From assembly GCA_004144935.1 (NCBI GenBank), contig SDZP01000046.1:1-15363 (forward strand): a stretch of DNA of 15,363 nucleotides, given 5' to 3'. The position numbers and the translations under genes were made by a program. The DNA comes from Caulobacteraceae bacterium (lineage in GTDB: Bacteria; Pseudomonadota; Alphaproteobacteria; Caulobacterales; Caulobacteraceae). How positions within the stretch are numbered: position 1 is the first letter of the stretch; each line of letters begins with the position of its first letter. Under the pieces are notes generated by a model, which was given only the letters and a program-made list of their open reading frames with translations, had not been told where the DNA came from and did not search any database. This document shows, piece by piece, positions 5,296 through 13,723 of this stretch.

Positions 5296-7422
5296 TCAGT
5301 CCATCAGCCGGCGGCTGAGGTAGCTGTACTCCAGCGCCACCCGCATGGCCGTCTCGTTGAGGTTGGCGCTGGCCGCGTGGCCGCCGTCGATGTTCTCGTA
5401 ATAGAGGACGTCATAGCCCAAGGCCTCCATCTTGGCGGCGGCCTTGCGGGCGTGGCCGGGATGGACGCGGTCGTCCTTGGTCGAGGTCTCGAAATAGACC
5501 TGCGGGTACTTCTGGCCGGGCTTGATGGCCTGGTAGGGGCTGTATTTCGATATGTAGGCCCAGTCTTCGGCCTTGGTCCCGTCGCCGTACTCGCCGGCCC
5601 AGCTGGCGCCGGCGCCGCCCATCACCGTGTAGCGCTGCATGTCCAGCAGCGGCACCTGGATGACCACGGCGTTGTAGAGGTCCGGCCGCTGGGTCAGGGC
5701 CACGCCCATCAACAGGCCGCCGTTCGAGCCGCCCATGATGCCCAGGCGCCGCGGCGAGGTGATCTTGCGGCCGATCAGATCTTCGGAAACGGCGAAGAAG
5801 TCGTCGAAGACCCGCTGGCGGTTCTCCTTCAGCCCGGCCTGGTGCCAGGCCGGGCCGAACTCGCCGCCGCCGCGGATGTTGGCCAGCACATAGACCCCGC
5901 CGCGTTCAAGCCACAGCTTGCCGATGGCGCCAGAGTAGGCGGGGTTCATCGATACCTGGAAGCCGCCGTAGGCGTAGAGCAGGGTGGGGTTGGACCCGTC
6001 CAGCTTGATGTCCTTCCGGTGGACGACGAAGTAGGGGACCTTCGTGCCGTCGGTGCTGGTGGCCTCGAACTGCTCGATGACCAGGCCCGCGGCGTTGAAC
6101 CTGGCGGTCGCCGCCTTGAGCTGTTGCGGCTTGCCGTCTCCGACCAGCCAGAGCGTGGTGGGGTTGAGGAAGTTGGTGGCCGTGGCCATGACCTGGTCGG
6201 TCTGGGCGCCGACCGAGGCGATGCCCAGCGAGGCGTTGGCGGGCAGGTCCAGCTTTTCCCGCGTCCAGCCGCTCTTGCCCGGCCGGTAGCTGTAGAGGGC
6301 GCCGGTGACGTTGTCGGTCAGTTCGACGACCAGGGTATGGGCGGTGGAGGCGACGGTCTCGACCGACTGGCGGGCGGTCGGGCGCAGGATGAGCTCGGCC
6401 TTGGTGCCGGCCGAATTAGCCAGGAGGGCCTTCAGGTCGAAGGCGGCCAGATCGCCCTGCTTCAGGCCCTGGGCCGACCAGTCCTCTTCCAGGGTGAAGG
6501 CCAGCTTGCCGTCGACCAGCGCCTGCACCGAGGCCTTCAACGGGAAGGGCAGCCTGACCGCCTTGCCGCCGATCCAGGCGTAGGTTTCGTTCTCGAAGAA
6601 GCTGGTTGCGCGGCTGATGAACACCGCCTCGGCGCGGCCGTCCGGGTCGCGCAGGGCATAGCCGTTGACCAGGATGTCGTCCTCGGTCCCCCGGAACATC
6701 TCGGTCGCGTCGGCGATCGGCTGGCCGCGCTTCCACAGCTTCAGCACAAAGGGATAGCTCGACTTGGTCATCGTGCCCGGACCCCAGTCGCGGGCGATCA
6801 TCAGGGTGTCCTTGTCGAGCCAGCTGATGTTCTGCTTGCCCTCGGGCGCGACGAAGCCGCCGTCGACGAAGCGCTTTTCGACCGTGTCGAACTCGCGCAC
6901 CGTCACCGCGTCCTTGCCGCCGTCCGACAGCGAGACCAGGCAGTAGCGGTCTTCCGGCGGCAGGCAGGTCGCGCCCTTCCAGACCCAGTTCTTGCCCTCG
7001 GCCTTCGACAGGGCGTCGAGGTCGAGGATCGTCTCCCAGTCCGGCGTCGCGGTGCGGTAGCTGTCCAGGCTGGTGCGCCGCCAGATGCCGCGCACATGGG
7101 TGGCGTCCTGCCAGTAGTTGCGCATCTGGGCGTCGCCCTTGCCCGCGAAGCCGGCGACCGGGATGCGGTCCTGGGCGGTGACGATCTTCAGCGCCTCGTC
7201 GAACAGGCCCTGGTAGCGCGCATCGCCCTGCAGGACGGGCAACGAGCGGGCGTTCTGCGCCCGGGCCCAGGCCAACGCCTTGTCGCCCTCCACCTCCTCC
7301 AGCCAGAGGTAGGGATCGGCCGCCGTGGCGGACGGGCCGCCCGGCGCGGTCTGGGCGAGGGCGGAGGGGGTGGTGGAAAGGGTCAAGGCGGCTACCGCGG
7401 CAGAGAGCAACAGGGATTTCAA
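5296..7422 (-). CDS. S9 prolyl oligopeptidase-family serine peptidase (second gene of tandem pair)
   Basis: 708 residues. A signal peptide (hydrophobic residues 2-21, cleavage after ALA, about 23) predicts export to the periplasm. Residues about 35-450 are the beta-propeller that gates the active site, starting DPYLWLEEVEGDKALAW, with RGIWRRTSL and GKQNISWLD typical of this branch. Residues about 455-708 are the alpha/beta-hydrolase domain: LLYAYGGF, RGGGEFGPAWHQAG, nucleophile Ser566 in GGSNGGLLMG, Asp650 in TKDDRVHPGHARK and His682 in DGGHA, a complete triad. The family cleaves peptides up to about 30 residues, classically after proline. The start is a TTG at 7422-7420; no ATG occurs before the mature domain, the TTG puts the signal peptide at the very N-terminus, and GGA lies 8 bases upstream within the end of the preceding gene. 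The gap to that gene is 4 bp, so translation is probably coupled. Confidence 0.92.
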   Translation of the reverse strand: MKSLLLSAAVAALTLSTTPSALAQTAPGGPSATAADPYLWLEEVEGDKALAWARAQNARSLPVLQGDARYQGLFDEALKIVTAQDRIPVAGFAGKGDAQMRNYWQDATHVRGIWRRTSLDSYRTATPDWETILDLDALSKAEGKNWVWKGATCLPPEDRYCLVSLSDGGKDAVTVREFDTVEKRFVDGGFVAPEGKQNISWLDKDTLMIARDWGPGTMTKSSYPFVLKLWKRGQPIADATEMFRGTEDDILVNGYALRDPDGRAEAVFISRATSFFENETYAWIGGKAVRLPFPLKASVQALVDGKLAFTLEEDWSAQGLKQGDLAAFDLKALLANSAGTKAELILRPTARQSVETVASTAHTLVVELTDNVTGALYSYRPGKSGWTREKLDLPANASLGIASVGAQTDQVMATATNFLNPTTLWLVGDGKPQQLKAATARFNAAGLVIEQFEATSTDGTKVPYFVVHRKDIKLDGSNPTLLYAYGGFQVSMNPAYSGAIGKLWLERGGVYVLANIRGGGEFGPAWHQAGLKENRQRVFDDFFAVSEDLIGRKITSPRRLGIMGGSNGGLLMGVALTQRPDLYNAVVIQVPLLDMQRYTVMGGAGASWAGEYGDGTKAEDWAYISKYSPYQAIKPGQKYPQVYFETSTKDDRVHPGHARKAAAKMEALGYDVLYYENIDGGHAASANLNETAMRVALEYSYLSRRLMD

Positions 7423-7426
7423 CGTT

Positions 7427-9562
7427 TCAGTCCATAAGCTGGCGTGTCAGGTACACGTAGTGCATGGCCCAGCGCTTCGCATTGGCCCTGGGGTCGGCGC
7501 CGTTGGCGTGACCGCCGTCCAGGTTCTCGTAATAGAGATAGGGCTGACCCAGGCTCTGGAGCTTGGCGGCGAACTTGCGGGCATGGCCGGGGTGGACGCG
7601 GTCGTCCTTGGTCGAGGTGGTGATGTAGGCCATCGGGTAGACCACGCCCGGTCCCAGGTTCTGGTAGGGGCTGTAAGGCGCGATCCAGGCGGCTTCTTCC
7701 GGCTTCTCCGGATCGCCGTACTCGCCGATCCAGGAGGCCCCGGCCGGCAGCTTGTGATAGCGCAGCATGTCGAGCAGCGGGCTTTCCACCACCACGGCGT
7801 TCCACAGGTCCGGCCGCTGGGTCAGGGCCACGCCCATCAACAGGCCGCCGTTGGAGCGGCCGTAGGCGCCCAGGCGCCGGGGGCTGGTGACGCGATCCTT
7901 GATCAGCGCCTCGGCGACCGCGAAATAGTCGTCGTAGGAGCGCTGGCGGTTGGCCTTCAGCGCCGCCTCGTGCCAGGCCGGCCCGAACTCGCCGCCGCCG
8001 CGGATGTTGGCGACCACATAGACGCCGCCGCGCTCCAGCCACAGCTTGCCGACCACCGGGTCATAGACCGGCAGCTTCGACAGCTGGAAGCCGCCGTAGG
8101 CGTGCAGCAGGGTCGGGGCCTGGCCATTCATGACGAGGTCCTTCCGCCGCACCAGGAAGTAGGGGATCGCCGTGCCGTCCTTGGAGATGGCCTGCTTCTG
8201 TTCGACGATCAGGTCATCGGCCTTGAATTTCGGCGCCAGGGTCTTGATTGGCCGGGCCATCGGCGTGGCGCCGACGCCCAGTTTCAGGGTGGTGGGGGTG
8301 AGGAAGGTCTCTTCGGTGAAGAAGACGTCGTCGCCCCTGTCGGCGGTCGAGACCAGGCTGACGGCGGCGTTGTCGGCCCCGAGGTATCGCTGCATCAGCC
8401 ACACCCCCTGGGTCTGGTTGAAGCTGACCAGCGAGCCGCGCACGTTGTTGTAGAGCACCGCCACCACCCGGTTGTCGGTGACGCCGATCTGGTCGCGGTC
8501 CAGCGCGATGCGGTCCTTTGGTTCGAAGACCACCTGGGCGATCGGTTTGGGGGCGGGGCTACGGTTGCGCGGCTGCGGCGCGAACTGGTTGGTCAGCATG
8601 GCGGGCACGTCGACCGCCAGCAGCGAGCCCGACTTGTAGGCGGCGCCCTTCCAGGTCCAGTCCTGTTGCAGCGAGACGATCAGCCGGCCGTTGACCATGC
8701 CGTGCATGTTCGAACGCGTCGGCAGCATCAGCCGCTGGGTCTTCAGCTGGTCGTCGACAAGGAACCAGGCGGTGTTGAAGAAATCGAGGCCCAGGCCGAT
8801 GAGGACCAGCCGGTTGCCCTTGGCGTCCTTGACGACATCCGGCGAGACGCTGACGTGCCGGGTCTCGCCCTCGAACACCGTCTTCGCCGCGGTCAGCGGC
8901 TGGCCGCGGCCGAGGACCTTGATGATCCGGCCGTAGCCGCTGTCGGTCAGGCTGCCGGGGCCCCAGTCTCGGGTCAGGATCAACCGGTCGTCGTCCAGCC
9001 ATTCGATGTTCTGCTTGCCCTCGGGCAGCCTGAAGCCGCCGGCGACGAAGCGCCTGGCGCCGAGGTCGAACTCCCGCACCTCGACGGCGTCCTTGCCGCC
9101 GTTCGACAGCCGCACCAGGCAGCGATCATAGCCCGGCGACCGGCAGGTGGCGCCCTTCCAGATCCAGTTGGCCTTCTCGGCCGCGCTCAGCGCATCGAGG
9201 TCGAGCACCGTTTCCCACTGCGGCTCGGCGCTGCGGAAGCTCTCCAGGCTGGTGCGCCGCCAGATGCCGCGCACATGCTGACCGTCCTGCCAGAAGTTGT
9301 AGACCGCCTCGCCGATGAACTCCGGCGTCGGAATGCGGTCCTTGGCCGACAGCACCTCCAGCGCCTCGGCCTGCAGGGCCGCGTAGCGCCTGTCGCCCGT
9401 CAGGACGGGGGCGGACTTGGCGTTCTGGGCCCTGACCCAGTCGAGGGACTTGGCGGATTCGACCTCTTCCAGCCACTGGAAGGGATCGCTCTGGGCCATG
9501 GCGCCGGCGGCGGTGGCCAACAGGGCGAGGCCGGCGAGGGCGGCAAGTCGGAACGAACGCAT
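7427..9562 (-). CDS. S9 prolyl oligopeptidase-family serine peptidase (first gene of tandem pair)
   Basis: 711 residues, clearly a paralogue of the next gene. It shares RGIWRRTSL, WKGATC, GGKDAV, ARDWGPG/TRDWGPG, GKLWLERGGVYV and the same C-terminal layout. The signal peptide spans residues 1-23 (MRSFRLAALAGLALLATAAG, cleavage after AMA). The beta-propeller runs from about 25 to 460 and the hydrolase domain from about 465 to 711. The triad is intact: Ser570, Asp653 in TKDDRVHPGH, His685 in DGGHA. The nucleophile elbow reads YGRSNGG, with Arg where the paralogue and most relatives have Gly, which may alter the pocket next to the serine. A proline-rich linker (RNRSPAPKP, about 333-340) in the propeller is absent from the paralogue. 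The ATG at 9562-9560 has GGGG six bases upstream, inside a small hairpin. Likely a periplasmic peptidase; different propeller loops from its partner suggest a different substrate range. Confidence 0.92.
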   Translation of the reverse strand: MRSFRLAALAGLALLATAAGAMAQSDPFQWLEEVESAKSLDWVRAQNAKSAPVLTGDRRYAALQAEALEVLSAKDRIPTPEFIGEAVYNFWQDGQHVRGIWRRTSLESFRSAEPQWETVLDLDALSAAEKANWIWKGATCRSPGYDRCLVRLSNGGKDAVEVREFDLGARRFVAGGFRLPEGKQNIEWLDDDRLILTRDWGPGSLTDSGYGRIIKVLGRGQPLTAAKTVFEGETRHVSVSPDVVKDAKGNRLVLIGLGLDFFNTAWFLVDDQLKTQRLMLPTRSNMHGMVNGRLIVSLQQDWTWKGAAYKSGSLLAVDVPAMLTNQFAPQPRNRSPAPKPIAQVVFEPKDRIALDRDQIGVTDNRVVAVLYNNVRGSLVSFNQTQGVWLMQRYLGADNAAVSLVSTADRGDDVFFTEETFLTPTTLKLGVGATPMARPIKTLAPKFKADDLIVEQKQAISKDGTAIPYFLVRRKDLVMNGQAPTLLHAYGGFQLSKLPVYDPVVGKLWLERGGVYVVANIRGGGEFGPAWHEAALKANRQRSYDDYFAVAEALIKDRVTSPRRLGAYGRSNGGLLMGVALTQRPDLWNAVVVESPLLDMLRYHKLPAGASWIGEYGDPEKPEEAAWIAPYSPYQNLGPGVVYPMAYITTSTKDDRVHPGHARKFAAKLQSLGQPYLYYENLDGGHANGADPRANAKRWAMHYVYLTRQLMD

Positions 9563-9568
9563 GGAATA

Positions 9569-9589
9569 CCCCGGAATCTAGAACCGGGG
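9569..9589 (-). promoter_or_regulatory. Hairpin covering the ribosome-binding site of the first S9 gene
   Basis: On the minus strand CCCCGG and CCGGGG are perfect 6-bp inverted repeats around TTCTAGATT. The 3' arm contains the GGGG that is the only Shine-Dalgarno-like sequence before the ATG, so the stem would hide the ribosome-binding site. The loop holds the rare tetramer CTAG. A role in translation control is inference; a stem this short could also be chance in GC-rich DNA. Confidence 0.35.
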
Positions 9590-9654
9590 AGCATAGGCGC
9601 CCCCGTGGCCGGAGCAAGGCGGCGCGGCCACGACCCCGGTGAGGCTGTCGCCGG

Positions 9655-9897
9655 CTACTCGTTTGGCTTCAGATAGGGCTCGACCGGACCGCTCAGCTTG
9701 ATCGTCATCGGGTTGCCCTTGCGGTCGACCTTGTTGCCGACGGCCACCTTCACCCAGCCTTCGCTGACGCAATACTCGTCGACGTTGGTCTTTTCCTCGC
9801 CCCGGAACCTGATGCCGATGCCCTGCTGCAGCAGCGTCTCGTCATAGTAGGGGCTGCGCGGGTTGGTGCAGAGGCGGTCGGGAAGGTCGTCGGCCAT
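9655..9897 (-). CDS. DUF3297 family small protein
   Basis: 80 residues, no signal peptide or membrane helix. It matches the DUF3297 family end to end: DRLCTNPRSPYYDETLLQQG, IGIRFRGEEKTNVDEYCVSEGW and the C-terminal DRKGNPMTIKLSGPVEPY. The family is widespread in Proteobacteria, usually 75-90 residues, and has no known function that I can cite; the pattern of beta strands and the invariant EYCVSEGW suggest a small beta-rich fold. The ATG at 9897-9895 is the natural start, although the Shine-Dalgarno is weak (GAGACC). It lies 39 bases after the oxygenase and 92 bases before the S9 pair on the same strand, so it could be the tail of the ada transcript or stand alone. Confidence 0.82.
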   Translation of the reverse strand: MADDLPDRLCTNPRSPYYDETLLQQGIGIRFRGEEKTNVDEYCVSEGWVKVAVGNKVDRKGNPMTIKLSGPVEPYLKPNE

Positions 9898-9936
9898 GAT
9901 CGGTCTCGAATAAGCAGGAGCCGGCTCAATAGCCCG

Positions 9937-10643
9937 TCAGGCCGCGTCGTGGAAGATCACCCCGAGCGTATGGCGCGCGCCCGACCGCAGGGCGCTGACC
10001 CCGTGGCGCATCGTGACCCGGTAGGTCCCGCGCCCGCCCGCCACCGGCCGGCTGTTGACGGCGAAGACCACGCCGTCGCCCTGGGCTAGGGGCACGACCA
10101 TAACCCGCGACTGCATCCGGGGCCGCTGCTCGGTCAGCACCAACTCTCCGCCCTCGAAGTCGCGGCCGGGCTGGCTGAGCAGCACCGCGGCCTGCAGCGG
10201 GAAGACGTGCTCGCCATAGAGGTCCTGGTGCAGGCAGTTGTAGTCGCCGGGCCCGTAGCGCAGCAGCAGGGGTGTCGGCCGCCGCTGGCCGGCCTCGTGG
10301 CAGCGCTCGAGAAAATCGGCGTGCGCCTCCGGAAACCGCACGGGCATGCCCATCGCCTCGTGCCAGCGGTTGGCGATCGGGGTGAGGTAGGGCCACAGGC
10401 GCTCGCGCAGGCCATGCACGAGGCTCGGCAGGGGGTAGCTGAAGTAGCGGTACTCGCCGCGCCCGAAACCGTGGCGGGCCATGATCACCTGGCTGCGGAA
10501 GCCGCCGGGTTGGTCGTACAGCGCGGCGACCCGTTCACATTCGTCGGGCCGGAGCAGCCCGGGCAGCACGGCTAAGCCCTGGGCGTCGAGGTTGCTGGCG
10601 ACGGCGACCCAGTCGACCGCCGCCAGCCGGCCGGTTCCGCCGC

Positions 10644-10647
<4 letters not shown>
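9937..10647 (-). CDS. 2OG-Fe(II) oxygenase, Oxygenase-NA/COG3826 type, alkylation-repair associated
   Basis: 236 residues, cytosolic. The double-stranded beta-helix core shows the iron facial triad as HQD (His140, Asp142) in YNCLHQDLYGEHVFPLQ and a distal His215 in MRHGVS; Arg225 in RHTLGVIF fits the 2-oxoglutarate carboxylate clamp. FEGGELVLTEQRPRMQSR (165-181) is characteristic of the group. The family is annotated as acting on alkylated nucleic acids, related in idea to AlkB, but direct biochemistry is thin. The start is a GTG at 10647-10645 that overlaps the ada stop as GTGA, with a strong GGGGGAGG a few bases upstream inside ada. The frame is open much further upstream (to 11127), but that part lies wholly within ada and is spurious. 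Co-transcription with ada supports a DNA or RNA dealkylation role. Confidence 0.88.
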
Positions 10648-11747
<1,100 letters not shown>

Positions 11748-11840
11748 GGCTTGATCCCTTTCGTCGGTGTTGGCCACACTCTGAAGGGACGCCGCCAAGC
11801 CAGCGCTCCGGGTCTTGCTCTGGTATCCGAAAGATAGAGA

Positions 11841-11858
11841 GGGCTGTTCGAATAGCCC
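11841..11858 (-). terminator. Weak hairpin after the channel gene
   Basis: On the minus strand GGGCT (11858-11854) pairs with AGCCC (11845-11841) around a loop containing TTCGAA, followed by the pyrimidine run TCTCTATCTTTC. It lies 10 bases past the channel stop codon and about 95 bases before the ada start, so it could end the channel transcript. The stem is only 5 bp before an A/C mismatch, so strength is doubtful. Confidence 0.35.
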
Positions 11859-11868
11859 ACCCGCTCAA

Positions 11869-12666
11869 CTACTCATCGTTCGGAATGCAGAGGATCTGGC
11901 CGCAGGCCTTGCAGTGCACCGCGTCCGGGTCGTGCAGCAGCAGGGCGCATCTGGGACAGGCATGCCGAACCTTGTGGGGGCGGACCAGCACCTGCATCAG
12001 CCGGATGAACAACGACACCCCGACCAGCATCACGGCGATCGACAGCAGGCGGCCCCAGACCCCAGGCAGGCTGATGTCGCCGTAGCCGGTGGTCGTCAGG
12101 CTGGTGACCGTCCAGTAGAGCGCGTCCACCCAGCCGCCGATGCCCTCGTAGCGGCCGATGAAGGTGGCGTAGACGAAGCCGGTAATGACGAACACGAAGG
12201 TGAGCAGGCGCACGAAGGCCTTGGTCAATTCCTCCCAGCGGGTGTTGTCGTAGCGACGGCCGACCGTGCGCCAGAAGAAGTCGCTCTCGATCAGGGTCCA
12301 GAGCCGCAAGACCCGCAGGAAGCCGAAGTTGGCCAGCCAGACCGGGAAGAGCAGAGTGGCCAGCACGGCCAGGTCCACCCAGGCCAGCGGCCGCTTGGCC
12401 CAGGCCTTTATGTCGGTCGAGGCCAGGATGCGCGCCGCCAGGTCGATGACCAGCACGGCGGCGATCGCGTAGTCGAGGGCGTAGAAGGCCCGGGTCTCGC
12501 GCAGGATGGGGCCGGCCACGAAGAAGGCGATGATCGCCAGGTCCAGGGCGATGATGCCCAGCCGGAACTTCACCGCCGTCGGCGAATCGCCGTGGTAGAG
12601 CGCCCGCAACCGGGCGCGCAGGCGCAGGCCTTCACGTTTCCGGCCTGACTTCTGGTCCGATTTCAC
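11869..12666 (-). CDS. Voltage-gated-type potassium channel with C-terminal zinc ribbon
   Basis: 265 residues with six predicted helices: S1 about 33-52, S2 62-82, S3 96-113, an S4-like FGFLRVLRLWTLI (115-126), S5 149-170 and S6 206-228. Between S5 and S6 lie the pore helix and the potassium filter TTTGYGD (191-197). S4 carries only a few arginines, so voltage sensing may be weak. Instead of an RCK or cyclic-nucleotide domain, the tail is a short zinc ribbon with Cys237/Cys240 (CPRC) and Cys252/Cys255 (CKAC), 11 residues apart. The basic N-terminus (KSGRKREGLRLRARLRAL) is expected in the cytoplasm. The start is uncertain: GTG 12666 has AGG about 6-8 bases upstream; a TTG at 12672 is in frame two codons earlier. 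It is transcribed alone, away from dapF, with the repeat element at 12685 in its upstream region. Confidence 0.85.
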   Translation of the reverse strand: MKSDQKSGRKREGLRLRARLRALYHGDSPTAVKFRLGIIALDLAIIAFFVAGPILRETRAFYALDYAIAAVLVIDLAARILASTDIKAWAKRPLAWVDLAVLATLLFPVWLANFGFLRVLRLWTLIESDFFWRTVGRRYDNTRWEELTKAFVRLLTFVFVITGFVYATFIGRYEGIGGWVDALYWTVTSLTTTGYGDISLPGVWGRLLSIAVMLVGVSLFIRLMQVLVRPHKVRHACPRCALLLHDPDAVHCKACGQILCIPNDE

Positions 12667-12684
12667 CCGCAACCTGCCCCAACC

Positions 12685-12814
12685 ACCGTCTGTCCTCGCG
12701 AATGCGGGGACCCATGCATAGGGCAGAGCTGCCCCACGGGTTCCAAGGCTTAACGGATCGCAACGGGCCTCGCCAACAGCCTATGGATCCCCGCATTCGC
12801 GGGGGACAGTCGGT
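12685..12814. repeat. Inverted pair of palindromic repeats (REPIN-like element)
   Basis: The left unit (12685-12722) and right unit (12780-12814) are inverted copies of the same sequence. Read outside-in, both are ACCG, T or A, CTGTCC, one or more bases, CGCGAATGCGGGGA, then CCAT...AGG. Each unit is itself a hairpin, CCCCGC-GAAT-GCGGGG in the right unit; the left unit has a T that keeps pairing through a G-U wobble. The 57-base spacer begins with another small hairpin, GGGCAGAGCTGCCC (12721-12734). The arrangement matches REP doublets (REPINs), short intergenic repeats mobilised by RAYT transposases. It fills most of the intergenic space between the channel gene and dapF. Copy number in the genome cannot be seen from here. 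Confidence 0.7.
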
Positions 12815-12865
12815 TCATCGGGATGCGGCGGCGCCCGACCCCTCACGTTTCGCCGCGTTTTCCCC

Positions 12866-12880
12866 TATATAGCCCGCTCA
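12866..12880 (+). promoter_or_regulatory. Possible -10 box placing the dapF transcript start at or next to its ATG
   Basis: TATATA (12866-12871) in the context CCTATATAGCC is the only AT-rich hexamer near the dapF start and resembles an extended -10 element. With the usual 6-8 base distance, transcription would begin at about 12878-12881, one to three bases before or at the ATG at 12881. No Shine-Dalgarno sequence lies between. This suggests a leaderless or near-leaderless mRNA. No convincing -35 box was found. Confidence 0.4.
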
Positions 12881-13723
12881 ATGTCCCGTCCGTTCCTGAA
12901 GATGAACGGGCTCGGCAACGACTTTGTCGTCGTCGAGGCCCGCGAGCAGCCGTTTCGCCCGACGGCCGACGACGCGCGCCGCATCGCCGACCGGGGCAAC
13001 GGCATCGGCTGCGACCAGCTTATCGGACTGGAGCCGTCGGATCGGGCCGACGCCTACATGCGCATCTGGAACGCCGACGGCGGCGAGGTCGACGCCTGCG
13101 GCAACGCCACCCGCTGTGTCGGCTGGCTGTTGATGCAGGCCAGCGGCAAGGACGCCGTGGTCATCGAGACCGGGGCCGGCCTGCTGCAGGCCGCGCGCGG
13201 TCCGGACGGCGCCATCAGCGTCGATATGGGCGAGCCGGGGCTGGACTGGCGGCAGATCCCGCTGGCCGAGGACCTAGACACCCGCCGCATCGAGGTGCTG
13301 GCGGGACCGGTCGGCCAGACGCTGCAGCCGCCAGGGGCGGTCAGCATGGGCAATCCGCACATTGTGTTCTTCCTCGACCATGAGCCGGAGGAGGCGATGG
13401 TGCGAGGACTGGGCAGCATGCTCGAGCACCACCCGCTGTTTCCGGAAGCGGTCAACGTCGGCTTCGCCCACGTCGAGGCCCCCGACCGCATCCGCTTCCG
13501 GGTCTGGGAGCGCGGCGCGGGCATGACCCGCGCCTGCGGCACCGGCGCCTGCGCCGCCCTGGTCGCCGCCGCCCGCCGGGGGCTTTCGGCCCGCAGGGCC
13601 ACGGTTGTCATGGACGGCGGCGAGTTGAGCGTCGAATGGCGCGAAGCCGACAACCACGTGATCATGACCGGCCCCGTCGAGGTCGAGTTTACCGGCCGCC
13701 TGCCCGAGGCGGTGGCCGCATGA
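12881..13723 (+). CDS. dapF: Diaminopimelate epimerase
   Basis: 280 residues, normal length for DapF. It converts LL- to meso-diaminopimelate, the last step before lysine and a building block of peptidoglycan, in the cytoplasm. The two-domain pseudo-symmetric fold is shown by KMNGLGNDFVV (7-17), RGNGIGCDQLIGL (38-50), and the two catalytic cysteines: Cys73 in DACGNATRC and Cys219 in TRACGTGACA, which act as the base/acid pair. MGNPHIVFF (156-164) and VNVGFAHVE (191-199) are also typical. The ATG at 12881 is the first in frame; it has no Shine-Dalgarno, but the N-terminus (MSRPFLKMNG) matches the family exactly. It overlaps the next gene by 4 bases (ATGA), so it heads an operon with the dehydrogenase and mtaB. 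Confidence 0.96.
   Translation: MSRPFLKMNGLGNDFVVVEAREQPFRPTADDARRIADRGNGIGCDQLIGLEPSDRADAYMRIWNADGGEVDACGNATRCVGWLLMQASGKDAVVIETGAGLLQAARGPDGAISVDMGEPGLDWRQIPLAEDLDTRRIEVLAGPVGQTLQPPGAVSMGNPHIVFFLDHEPEEAMVRGLGSMLEHHPLFPEAVNVGFAHVEAPDRIRFRVWERGAGMTRACGTGACAALVAAARRGLSARRATVVMDGGELSVEWREADNHVIMTGPVEVEFTGRLPEAVAA

Noticed and set aside
5377..9676. Very long plus-strand open frames (686 and 783 codons) opposite the two S9 genes
   Set aside because: They lie wholly antisense to two genes with complete catalytic triads, have low-complexity Gly/Ala/Val/Arg/Gln composition, no recognisable motif and no ribosome-binding site. High GC content makes the antisense frame appear open.
11748..11868. Ada-box-like operator in front of ada
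   Set aside because: No clear AAT/GCAA-type element at a suitable position; the GCAA occurrences are single and lack the partner half.
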